Source: Astropecten irregularis (taxonomy: Eukaryota; Echinodermata; Asteroidea; Paxillosida; Astropectinidae). From it: a stretch of 64,000 bases of DNA. The notes below the pieces were generated by a model, which ran no database searches, was not told the origin of the DNA, and saw nothing but the letters and a program-made list of their open reading frames with translations. The translations under genes were made by a program, and so were the position numbers. The stretch spans positions 12,296,614 through 12,360,613 of the forward strand of contig OZ020247.1 in the NCBI GenBank assembly GCA_963971285.1. The letters are read 5' to 3'. Shown here piece by piece: positions 1 through 7,940 of this stretch; position 1 is the stretch's first letter; each line of letters begins with the position of its first letter.

Positions 1-350
1 TTAAAACCCTAAATCTCAGTGTCTGTTGCTCATGAAATGTGATGTCAATCCAAATCGAAGATGACATCATTATGACTTCATCAATAATTGATCCAAGCAA
101 GAGACCTCACGCCCCGCCCCCATGCACACACCCACACATTTCAATATAGTAGGAATCATTTTGTAGAATAAAAGTTTCATTCAACATCACTGTTGACTCT
201 ATGAAAGTTTCCAAAGACAATTAGTTTGATTTGAAGACCCCAGCTTGTAATAGCTTGCCATGGTTTCATTGGAGAGTTCATTTTAATTGTTTAGGCCAAA
301 TTTTATCAATTTTCTTTTTCCCATCTAAATATTTTTTTAATTATTGATGC
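1..350. other. AT-rich flank with no recognised gene
   Basis: No coding region, RNA gene or clear repeat is visible here. A short C-rich stretch lies near 108-125. The sequence reads as ordinary intergenic or intronic DNA to the left of the inverted-repeat element that starts at 351. Confidence 0.5.
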
Positions 351-852
351 AAAGGTAGTATCATACTTTGGTAGCATATACTGAAACAGAAATCTGCAAG
401 GTTTACTTATAACTTGCAGGGTGTAAAGATGGTGTTTGTAGAAACGTAGTTGTCTGCCTGAAATGCTGTATTTATCCAGAAAAGAGTAAAACCAGTGATC
501 AAAATGATTTTTGATCTTTAGAAGATCAAAATTAAAGGTAATATCATACTTTGGTTTTTATCAAAGAAGTGCAGATGGGCCAAAATATCAAGGGAGACAC
601 ATTCCCAGTCATCTGCGAAAATTTCAGTTCCATACGGTGCCCGTTTTTAGCGAAAATCGTGAAAAACGGCCACAGTATTTCACAGTATTTTTTATCTTTA
701 AAAGATCAAAAAGATTTTCGGTCGTTGTTCTACTGATTTCTTGATAAATACACCATTTCAAGCTACCAGCACCATCTTCATCCCCTGAAAGTTATACGTA
801 AATATGTGAACATTTCTGTTTTGGTTGCTAACCAAAGTATGATACTACCTTT
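351..852. mobile_element. MITE-like inverted-repeat element (family A)
   Basis: The outermost 21 bases, AAAGGTAGTATCATACTTTGG after an initial A (351-371), recur exactly in inverted orientation at 832-852. The similarity then continues inward through roughly 351-490 and 722-852, including a GAAATGCTGTATTTATCCAG-like block. A second copy of the terminal motif in direct orientation sits at about 534-556, so the interior is itself rearranged. There is no transposase, so this is a non-autonomous element or a fossil. No convincing target-site duplication could be defined. Two partial relatives lie nearby (1677-1790 and 2428-2593), which supports a dispersed family. Confidence 0.7.
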
Positions 853-927
853 AAAATCGCGCCCTTAGCTAATTCCAACTTCAATGACCAATGACAAAAG
901 AAAATCAGAAAATTTGAAATGGATTTG

Positions 928-942
928 TTTCTTTCTTTCTTT
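928..942. repeat. (CTTT)n microsatellite, short
   Basis: About four CTTT units are visible. A similar run occurs at 1661-1677 inside the inverted repeat at 1454-2115. Confidence 0.7.
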
Positions 943-1121
943 GTTCAATTTGTATAATTATTGATGCCTTCGTTTGTTTATTTTGGTGTGATTTATTTGT
1001 TTTATAAGTTGAACTGGCAGCATATTAGAAATAATTGGCACTGTTGATTTTACGTTGGTATAATTATATTCTCTAATTATATTCTTTAAGTAGTATAAAC
1101 GACCTGGCTCAAGTCGCTCAA

Positions 1122-1151
1122 CCAAAGATCCCGCCTAAATAGGATCTTTGG
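1122..1151. other. Perfect 10-bp hairpin
   Basis: CCAAAGATCC (1122-1131) is followed by a 10-base spacer and then GGATCTTTGG (1142-1151). It resembles a small palindromic element or a cruciform-prone site. No terminator or other function can be inferred in this eukaryotic context. Confidence 0.6.
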
Positions 1152-1285
1152 CTCAACTTTGTAATAATTACAACAAAAAAACTGATAGCGAACATCCGAC
1201 CCATGAGGGCGCTATTGTTGTAAACACACACTCATTCATGAAAGACCATGTGTACATCATCAGATGCTGCATTGAATGATTTCAG

Positions 1286-1339
1286 GAGATTTTTGTCTGC
1301 TTTCCTGCCCGAGTCATAAGCAGAAGAGGCATTTTCCAG
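1286..1339 (+). CDS. Candidate exon 1 of an unrecognised split gene
   Basis: What is seen: TTTCAG precedes an open 54-base block followed by GTGAGT, so both splice signals are good although the upstream pyrimidine tract is weak. It translates in one frame to EIFVCFPARVISRRGIFQ, exactly 18 codons, phase 0 at both ends. The next candidate exon (3459) also starts in phase 0 and is open in the matching frame. Inference: this is an internal exon of a gene read on the + strand, with earlier exons to the left of the window. The intron to exon 2 is about 2.1 kb and holds inverted-repeat elements and a minisatellite. I do not recognise the protein family. A 54-base open block could arise by chance, so the case rests on phase agreement across all four exons. 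Confidence 0.45.
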
Positions 1340-1660
1340 GTGAGTCTTGGTCTGAGGTTTACTAGAGATTATCTTAGATACATTTTTAGCTCAAAACGAA
1401 GTATTTTTGTGGCTTTTTTTGCAGCAAACTTTAAATGCCACTTCAACTTGTACAAGAATTGCACTGACGACCATCATTTGTGCACGACTCTATGGAACCA
1501 GCAGAGGGCGTTTTGAGATAAATTGCTGCTGCTGCATTCAAAGAGTCATTGTAGGTTAAAAAAAATCCCGTAAAACTCACTGTTTAGATATGCTATCCCA
1601 GTGTTACACAGCTGAGATTGAAGTTCATCATAACTTGTATTCAGTAAGGTAACTGGAATT

Positions 1661-1677
1661 CTTTCTTTCTTTCTTTC
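1661..1677. repeat. (CTTT)n microsatellite, short
   Basis: About four CTTT units are visible at the inner edge of the left arm of inverted repeat B. Confidence 0.7.
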
Positions 1678-1790
1678 CTATGTTTCTACCATCACCATCT
1701 TTATACCCTGTAAGTTATAGCTATAGGTAAATCTTTGAAGATTTCTGTTTTGGTATGCTACCACAAGTACCAGTAACAAAGTTACTTATA
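1677..1790 (-). repeat. Partial copy of inverted-repeat family A
   Basis: Read in reverse complement, this segment carries the same order of blocks as the left arm of the 351-852 element: a GTGGTAGCAT-like end, AAACAGAAAT, ATAACTTACAGGGT and AAAGATGGTG. It is truncated and diverged, and it is nested in the loop of inverted repeat B. Confidence 0.6.
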
Positions 1791-2124
1791 CATGTGTGTA
1801 CAGGTATGTAGGCCTGCAACCTTTAAGAAAAAAGGGTTATCCTCTAACTTCCAAGAGTAATCTTGAGGGAAAGAATTCCACTAATGACCATTACGGAAAA
1901 AGGATTATATCCTCCAAGAGTAACTTATTGGATACAAATTATGATGAACGTGTGAAAAACCTGGGTAGCATATCTGAAAAGTGAGTTTTACATTGTTTTT
2001 TTTTTACCTACAAATTGTACACTTCCAATACAGCGGCAGCCAATTTGCTCAAAACACCCTCGATCTGTTGGTTCCATAGAGTTGTGTACAAATTATGGTC
2101 ATCAGTGGAATTCTTTATGAAACG

Positions 2125-2398
2125 AATACACCGATCCGACGGAGCGACCATGGAGGTAGAAAACACCCGCCATTACTGCATGCAATGTCTCCACCCGTAT
2201 TTTGTCCAGCAACAAAATAATTTAAGTCTGCCACAATATACTGCGGGGTGTACATCCCCTAATCAGACATACACCCTGCAATTATAGGGTGTGGCGGACG
2301 TAAATTCTTTGGTTGGGGGACAAAATATGTCCGGGGACACACCAGTAATGGCGGATGCTTTCTACCTCCATGGTCTCGCCGTCAGATCAGTGTATACC
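2125..2398. mobile_element. Inverted-repeat element C (MITE-like)
   Basis: The left arm at about 2125-2254 and right arm at about 2267-2398 are imperfect reverse complements. Matching blocks include ACCATGGAGGTAGAAA near the ends, CCGCCATTACTG, ATTTTGTCC and the ACACCC(T/C)GCA region next to a spacer of about 12 bases. Nearly the whole element is stem, which is the geometry of a foldback or MITE. It directly follows the right arm of element B with about 10 bases between them. No coding capacity or target-site duplication was found. Confidence 0.72.
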
Positions 2399-2427
2399 GC
2401 TACTGTTAGATACACATATCGTAAAAA

Positions 2428-2593
2428 ATGTTCTGCTTGAAATGCTGTACTTATCCAGAAAAGAGTTTACATCAATTTTTTAAAGATACAAATTTAAAGT
2501 GAATTAAGATTTTAGAAATACTGTGGGTGTTTTGTTTTTTATTGTTTTCTCAAAAATTGGGGACCGTCTGGGACCAAATTTTTTACAGATGAC
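2428..2593 (-). repeat. Partial copy of inverted-repeat family A next to minisatellite
   Basis: The order of blocks GAAATGCTGTACTTATCCAG, TTTTAAAGATA, GAAATACTGTG and CAGATGACTG matches the reverse complement of about 600-780 within the first family-A element. The 16-bp minisatellite begins within a few bases of its end, so the minisatellite may have grown at the element edge. Confidence 0.6.
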
Positions 2594-2594
2594 T

Positions 2595-3369
2595 GTTGTT
2601 GGGTCTGAGTTGGCTTGGGTCAGATATTGTTGGCTTGGGTCTGGGTTGGCTTGGGTCAGATATTAATGGCTTGGGTTTGAGTTGGCTTGGGTTTGAGTTG
2701 GCTTGGTTTGAGTTGGTTTGGTTGGCTTGGTTTGATGAGTTGGCTTGGCTTGAGTTGGCTTGGGTTGAGTTGGCTTGGCTTGGGTTGAGTTGGCTTGGGT
2801 TGAGTTGGCATGGGTCTGAGTTGGCATGGGTCTGAGTTGGCATGGATCTGAGTTGGCTTGGGTTGAGTTGGCTTGGGTCTGAGTTGGCTTTGATCTGAGT
2901 TGGCTTGGGTCTGAGTTGGCTTGGGTCTGAGTTGGCTTGGGCCCGAGTTGGCTTGGGTCCGAGTTGGCTTGGGTCAGAGTTGGCTTGGGTAGACCTGAGT
3001 TGGATTGGGTCCGAGTTGGCTTGGGTCTGAGTTGGCTTGGGTTAAGTTGGTTTGAGTATGAGTTGGCTTGGGTCTGAGTTGGCTTGGGTCTAAGATTTGG
3101 TTTGGGTCTAAGATTTGGCTTGCGTCCGAGTTGGTGTGAGTATGAGTTGGCATGAGTTTGAGTTGGCTTGGGTAAAGTTGGTTTTGGTCTGATTTGGCTT
3201 GGGTCCAAGTTGCCTTTGGTCCGAATTGGTTTGGTCTGAATTGAATATGGGTCTGAGTGGGATTTGGTTGGCTTTGGTTGCATTGGTTTGGGCTGAATTG
3301 GCTTGGGTCCGAGTTGGCTTTGTTTGGCTTTGGGTCTGAGTTGGCTTTGGTCTGAGTTTGGTTGGGTCA
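2595..3369. repeat. 16-bp G-rich minisatellite, array 1
   Basis: The unit is close to TTGGGTCTGAGTTGGC, repeated about 45-50 times with substitutions and occasional shortened units. The + strand is G/T-rich with GG and GGG tracts every few bases, so G-quadruplex or slippage-prone structure is possible. Because 16 is not a multiple of three, long open frames appear on both strands (for example 2663-3370 on the minus strand, rich in P, Q, T, N and S). I regard these as by-products of the repeat. The array sits in the candidate intron between exons 1 and 2. Confidence 0.92.
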
Positions 3370-3458
3370 TCGTTTTGCGATGAAGTCATACCGAATTTGA
3401 ATAGATGAATATTTTAATAATTTCATGAATTATTTTGTATTTGTGTATTTCTTTGTAG

Positions 3459-3590
3459 GGACAGATTCTGCAGACCATCCTTTCACCACTGTATCTGACT
3501 CCAGATGAGGTTGAATTACTTGCAATCCCCTTCCCTGGCTCATTCTGACTTGTGCTGACAAATTGAAGGAACTCCTTGCGGTACAAATGA
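3459..3590 (+). pseudogene. Candidate exon 2 of split gene, frame-disrupted
   Basis: What is seen: TTCTTTGTAG precedes the block and GTAAGTGA follows it, both good splice signals. The first 29 codons (3459-3545) are open in phase 0, which is the phase left by exon 1, and include SPLYLTPDEVELLAIPF. They end at TGA 3546-3548. A second frame starting at 3545 is open to the exon end (LTCADKLKELLAVQM) and leaves one base over, exactly what exon 3 needs. A single-base loss near 3545 would reconcile the two halves. Inference: this is a real exon carrying a frameshift, which may be a pseudogene mutation, an allele or a sequence error. The residues look like an ordinary soluble, partly helical protein, but I cannot name the family. 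Confidence 0.45.
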
Positions 3591-3683
3591 GTAAGTGACA
3601 TCTACAATTAATATTCTACATTATTGTTTGCACACTGGAAAAAAATTAACCCTAACCCCCTGGGGACATTTTACTGTGTACCA

Positions 3684-3870
3684 TCCTGAATCCTCCACAG
3701 TCCTCCAGTGATTTCACTTATACTCAAAATGAGAGGTACCTGAAGCCTTCAGAATCCTTCAGTGGCCCTACCTAAAAAAATGCGTTTATCCTGAATCCTT
3801 GCCACTCCTCAAGTGGTCCTCACTTGAAAATGACATTATATCCTGAATCCTCCGAAATCCTCCAAAACTA
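3684..3870. repeat. Degenerate ~52-bp tandem repeat, about four copies
   Basis: Blocks starting TCCTGAATCCT or close variants occur at about 3684, 3738, 3789 and 3841, spaced 51-54 bases. Each is followed by a CTCC/CTTC-rich segment and, in most copies, an AGTGG-like segment. The copies are diverged, implying an old array. It lies in the candidate intron between exons 2 and 3. The flanking intervals 3591-3683 and 3871-4130 show nothing recognisable. Confidence 0.6.
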
Positions 3871-4130
3871 CCAGAGTATGTTGTATTGTGCAAATGTATT
3901 TCGCAGGAGTTGGCCGGACTACAACCGTCATGAATAGAATGAACAACACAACAGTGGAAAGACCAGCCAAGTTGCTTTTATGTCACCGGAAAACGCTTTG
4001 AACAAAATATTGATTTTATCAATTTATGGTGCCATCCACAGAATAAATGAGCTAATAATCAAAACAATTTTAATCACCGTGTGATTGTTAAAACCATACA
4101 CAATTGTAAGCCTATAAATTTCCTTATTGC

Positions 4131-4505
4131 ATGGGTCTGAATTTGTTTCTTATTGATTGGGTCCGGGTTGGGTATGCTTGGGTCCTAGTTGGTAATGCTT
4201 GTGTCAGAGTTGGTTACCAGTTCTTAGTTGGCATGAGTCTGAGTTGGCTTGGCTTGAGTTGGCTTGGATTGAGTTGGCCTGGGTCCGATTTGGCATGGGA
4301 CTGAGTTGGCTTGGGTCTGAGTTGGCTTGCGTTCAGGTTGGCTTGGGTCCGAGTTTGCTTGGGTTCAGGTTGGCTTGGGTCTGAGTTGGCTTTGGTCTGA
4401 GATGGCTCATGTCTGAATTGGCTTGGGCTGAGTTTGTTTGGGTTCGAGTTGGCTTAGGTCTGAGTTGGTGTGGGTCCGAGTTGGCTTGTGTCCGAGTTGA
4501 CTTGA
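4131..4505. repeat. 16-bp G-rich minisatellite, array 2
   Basis: The unit and strand orientation match the array at 2595-3369 (GAGTTGGCTTGGGTCT phase), with about 20-23 more diverged copies. Its left end decays gradually through GGGTCCGGGTTGG-like units. It lies in the next candidate intron, so the same minisatellite occupies two successive introns on the same strand. The interval 4506-4640 has nothing recognisable beyond the splice acceptor region of exon 3. Confidence 0.88.
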
Positions 4506-4640
4506 AACCGTTGCGGTTCACAGTTTCTTACACGTCTATAGTTGCATGACATTGTTAAACATTTCCCCATTGACCACCTTCCACATAACTTTTCTTGCTT
4601 TTCATCTTTGTTTCTTATTACCTGTATATTGTCGCTCCAG

Positions 4641-4727
4641 GTTGGTATAGCCTTGGACAAAGAATCCTTGCTCTTTTGAAGACAGTGATCAAGTCCAGGA
4701 ACTGCCTCATAACAAAGATTGGATCTG
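4641..4727 (+). CDS. Candidate exon 3 of split gene
   Basis: What is seen: GTCGCTCCAG precedes the exon and GTGAGTAG follows it. The first two bases complete a codon started by the single base left over from exon 2, then 28 codons are open (WYSLGQRILALLKTVIKS, then a basic stretch ending KIGS), leaving one base. That base joins exon 4 as a glycine codon. The segment LGQRILALLKTVIKS would form an amphipathic helix. Both boundaries agree in phase with their neighbours, the strongest support for a real gene. The product is not recognised. Confidence 0.5.
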
Positions 4728-5269
4728 GTGAGTAGAACCCTATGTTACTCCATAACCATTTTGACATGGTCGGTCATATAGGCCAAGGGCTCCAAAATTG
4801 TTAACTGAAATAACCACCTGAAATGACAGTAACTTCATGATGTTGCATAATGACTCAGCCTGGTGTTCCCTGGTGTCATGTAGGATGACTGACATAAATG
4901 AGCAATTTTGAGCCCAAATTCCATACGTACATCCAATTTCAAATTTCCAAGATTAACTATCTGGCATGCTTTGAGAGATCTGTAGTAGTACATGTAGTAA
5001 ATACTGTAAGCTCTAGAGCAGATTCCCTAGATCTTCAGAAGTCATGTAGCTTCATGTGCAACACACATCTCGCAGAATAAGGAAAAAGTGAACTGTTTGT
5101 ACAACTTGCATAGCAGACAAACTCAGGCACTCCCATTGATTCCCTGCAGCATTTCCCTTGAGGTTTTGGATTTGTTCAGAATTTCATGAAACTTGACAAC
5201 AAGATGTAGATAAGTACCTCTTTCCAACCTGCTTCAGGCAAAAACAAAAATATTCCTCGCTGACGGCCC
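4728..5269. other. Candidate intron 3, no further features
   Basis: No repeat array, transposon or convincing exon was found between exon 3 and the duplicated block that precedes exon 4. Short open frames here (such as 4898-5080) lack splice context or recognisable protein character. Confidence 0.45.
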
Positions 5270-5340
5270 CCTCATCATTGAAACTTAGCAAATTTCCTTT
5301 TGTCCCCCAAAGCAGTTTTTTCACTTTTGGCCCAAAACTA
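5270..5340 (+). repeat. Intron block, copy 1 (before exon 4)
   Basis: This block contains GCAAATTTCCTTTTGTCCCC, AGCAGTTTTTTC and GCCCAAAACT in that order. The same order recurs at 5467-5540 about 198 bases downstream. Copy 1 leads straight into the acceptor of exon 4. Copy 2 leads straight into the first satellite monomer. Confidence 0.7.
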
Positions 5341-5376
5341 ACTTTTTTTCAGAAATGTACTCTATCTTCCTCATAG

Positions 5377-5447
5377 GTATCTATGACTACCAGGAACCAT
5401 TTCGACCAAGAAAAATGCCAATCAACTTGTCTTGGAAGGAATTTGGG
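5377..5447 (+). CDS. Candidate exon 4 of split gene, last before the satellite
   Basis: What is seen: ATCTTCCTCATAG precedes the exon and GTAAGTTG follows it, a strong donor. With the base left from exon 3 it forms 24 open codons, GIYDYQEPFRPRKMPINL followed by a short Trp-containing end, finishing in phase 0. An alternative acceptor at 5352 (TTTTTTTCAG) is also in an open frame. The DYQEPFRPRK stretch is charged and proline-containing and looks like real protein. Roughly 93 bases after the donor the 217-bp satellite begins and runs to the end of the window. Either the next exon lies beyond more than 58 kb of satellite, or the gene is cut off here. Not recognised. Confidence 0.5.
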
Positions 5448-5466
5448 GTAAGTTGAGACCATTTTA

Positions 5467-5540
5467 TTCATCAGTGAAATTTCACAAATTTGCTTTGGTC
5501 CCCCAGAGCAGTTTTTTTCAATTGTTGCCCAAAACTGACC
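5467..5540 (+). repeat. Intron block, copy 2 (at satellite edge)
   Basis: This is an imperfect direct duplicate of 5270-5340, with GCAAATTT/ACAAATTT, GGTCCCCCAGAGCAG and GCCCAAAACTGAC in the same order. It ends where satellite sequence starts (CATACCATCCTCTAGG), so it marks the left boundary of the array. Confidence 0.7.
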
Positions 5541-7940
5541 GGTCATACCATCCTCTAGGAGTCTAGGGTACATCTGGGGCTAAATTTCGTGCAAGTTTCA
5601 GCTTGATAGCTTCAGTATTAGCGTAAAAAAGTGTCCCATAGTCTAAGTGCAGTCTTAATGGACCGTTCCGGATTTGTGTGTTTTACATACAGCTGTGACC
5701 GAGTTTGACCGAGGCTTTCATGGTCACCTGATTAAAAGACGTCCTCCAATTGGTCAATGCGCACAGTTTGATTGACAGGCCGGAAGGGTCCAATGCGCCT
5801 GATTCACTGTTTTCTCGCATAGCGTGTGGTGTTATACTTGGATTTTCGGCCATGAACATTACTTTGGATTTTAGCTCTGCCAATACCATCCTGTAGGGTA
5901 TATCTGGGGCTACATTTCGTGAAAGTTTCAGCTCGATAGCTTTAGTATTGTTGGAGAAATTTCAAACTTTAGCGTAAAAAAGTGTCTCATAGTCTAAGTG
6001 CAGTCTTAATTGCGCCTGCTTCGCTGTTTTCTCGTAAAGCGTGTGGTGATATACTTGGATTTTCGGCCATGAACATGACTTTGGATTTTGGCAAAGCCCA
6101 TACCATCCTGTAGGGTACATCTGGGGCTACATTTCGTGCAAGTGTCAGCTCGATAGCTTCAGTATTGGGGGAGAAATTTTAAAATCTAGCGTAAAAAAGG
6201 TGTCTCATAGCTAAAGTGCAGTCTTAATTGCGCCTCCTTCGCTGTTTTCTCGCATAGCGTGTGGTGTTATACTTGGATTTTCGGCCATGAACATGACTTT
6301 GGATTTTGGCTCTGCCCATACCATCCTGTAGGATACATCTGGGCTTACATTTCGTGCTGGTTTCAGCTCGATAGCTTCAGTATTGGGGGAGAAATTTCAA
6401 ACTCTAGTGTAAAAAAAAGTGTCTCATAGTCTAAGTGCAGTCTTAATTGCGCCTGCTTCGCTGTTTTCTCGCATAGCGTGTGGTGTTATACTTGGATTTT
6501 GGGCCATCAACATTACTTTGGATTTCGGCACCGGCCATTCAATTTTGTAGGGTACATCTGGGGCTACATTTCGTGCAAGTTTCAGCTCGATAGCTTCAGT
6601 GTCGGGGGAGACATTTCAAACTCTAGCGTAAAAAAAGTGTCTCATAGTCTAAGTGCAGTATTAATTGCGCCTGCTTCGCTGTTTTCTCTCATAGCGTGTG
6701 GTGATATACTTGGATTTTCGGCCATGAACATGACTTTGGATTTCGGCTCAGCCCATACCATCCTGTAGGGTACATCTGGGGCTACATTTCGTGCAGGTTT
6801 CAGCTCGATATCTTCAGTATTTGGGGAGAAATTTTTAACTCTAGCTTAAAAAGTGTCTCATAGTGTAAGTGCTGTCTTAATTGCGCCTGCTTCACTGTTT
6901 TCTCGCATAGAGTGTGGTGATATACTTGAATTTTTGGCCATGAACATGACTTTGGATTTTGGCAGCGGCCATACCATCCTGTAGGGGACATCTGGGGCTA
7001 CATTTCGGGCAAATGTCATCTCGATAGCCTCAGTATTGGGGTAGAAATTTCAAACTCTAGCGTAAAAAAGTGTCTCATAGTCTAAGTACAGTCTTAATTG
7101 CGCCTGCCTCGCTGATTTCTCGCATAGCGTGTGGTGTTATACTTGGATTTTCGGCCATGAACATGACTTTGGATTTCCACTCAGCCCATATCATCCTGTA
7201 GGGGACATCTGGGGCTACATTTCGGGCAAATGTCAGCTCGATAGTTTCAGTATTGGGGGAGAAATTTCTAACTCTAGCGTAAAAAAGTGTCTCATAGTCT
7301 AAGTGCAGTCTTAATTGCGCCTGCTTCTCTGTTTTCTCGCATAGCGTGTGGTGTTATACTTGGATTTTCGGCCATGAACATGACTTTGGATTTTGGCACA
7401 GCCCACATTATCCTGTAGGGTACATCTGGGGCTACATTTCATGCAAGTTTCAGCTCGATAGCTTCAGTATTGGGAGTGAAATTTCAAACTCTAGCGTAAA
7501 AAAGTGTATCATAGTCTTAAGTGCTGTCTTAATTGCGCCTGCTTTGCTGTTTTCTCGCATAGCGTGTGGTGCTATACTTGGATTTTCGGCCATCAACATT
7601 ACTTTGGATTTCGGCACCGGCCATTCAATTTTGTAGGGTACATCTGGGGCTACATTTCGTGCAAGTTTCAGATCGATAGCCTCAGTATTTGGGGAGAAAT
7701 TTCAAACTCTAGCGTAAAAACGTGTGTCATAGTCTAAGTGCAGTCTTAATTGCGCCTGCTTCACTGTTTTCTCGCATAGCGTGTGGTTCTATACTTGGAA
7801 TTTCGGCCATGAACATGACTTTGGATTTTGGCACAGGCCATACCATCCTGTAGGGTACATCTGGGGCTACATTTCGTGCAAGTTGTAGCTCGATAGCCTA
7901 AGTATTGAGGGAGAAATTCCAAACTCTAACGTAAAAAAAG
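5541..7940 (+). repeat. 217-bp satellite, divergent left-edge block
   Basis: Head-to-tail monomers of about 217 bp. A typical monomer runs from TGTCTCATAGTCTAAGTGCA through ATAGCGTGTGGTG, GGCCATGAACATGACTTTGG, CCATCCTGTAGGGTACATCT and AGCTCGATAGCTTCAGTATT to GTAAAAAAG. The first partial monomer lacks the GGGGGAGAAATTTCAAACT segment and is interrupted by a MITE at 5660. Copies here differ from each other more than those further right, as expected at an array edge where homogenisation is weak. A monomer at 6800-6991 is already close to the marker monomer of the later higher-order repeats. Confidence 0.93.
5660..5791. mobile_element. 132-bp MITE inserted in the first satellite monomers
   Basis: The terminal inverted repeats are GGACCGTTCCGG (5660-5671) and CCGGAAGGGTCC (5780-5791), 11 of 12 bases matching. 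AAT flanks both ends (5657-5659 and 5792-5794) as a likely 3-bp target-site duplication. The satellite motif CAGTCTTAAT/TGCGCCTG is split by it, so the empty site can be read from neighbouring monomers. No coding capacity. A 3-bp duplication is compatible with Harbinger-like or other cut-and-paste superfamilies, so I leave the superfamily open. Confidence 0.72.

Larger units (their letters stand above)
853..1285. other. Non-coding stretch with microsatellite and hairpin
   Basis: No gene is supported in this stretch. It contains a short CTTT run at 928-942 and a 10-bp perfect hairpin at 1122-1151. The bases just before 1286 end in TTTCAG, which would serve as a splice acceptor for the candidate exon that follows. 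Confidence 0.45.
1454..2115. mobile_element. Long inverted-repeat (foldback-like) element B
   Basis: The left arm at about 1454-1650 matches, in reverse complement, the right arm at about 1920-2115. Shared blocks include ACTCTATGGAACCA, GTTTTGAG, GTAAAACTCAC, AGATATGCTA and TTCATCATAA, with several small indels. The arms are about 195 bp and imperfect, so the element is not very recent. The loop holds a partial family-A copy (1677-1790) and a short direct duplication around GGTTATCCTC / CCAAGAGTAA. No transposase is visible. It lies in the first candidate intron of the split gene. Confidence 0.7.

Noticed and set aside
511-744. 77- and 61-codon frames at 511-744
   Set aside because: They lie in the interior of the inverted-repeat element, overlap each other in different frames and resemble no protein.
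2663-3370. 235-codon minus-strand frame rich in P, Q, T, S and N
   Set aside because: Purely a translation of the 16-bp minisatellite. The opposite strand is also open, as expected when the unit has no stop in several frames.
3645-3662. Telomere-like AACCCTAACCCC
   Set aside because: Fewer than three units, embedded in unique sequence. Not a telomere or an interstitial telomeric array.
6560-6580. CENP-B box-like TTTCGTGCAAGTTTCAG in the monomer
   Set aside because: It matches the TTCG and the central A but lacks the required CGGG half, so it is not a credible CENP-B site.
7220-7265. Hammerhead ribozyme in the satellite
   Set aside because: No CTGATGA core paired with a GAAA block was found on either strand. 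The closest match (CTGATGC, minus strand) lacks the essential base.
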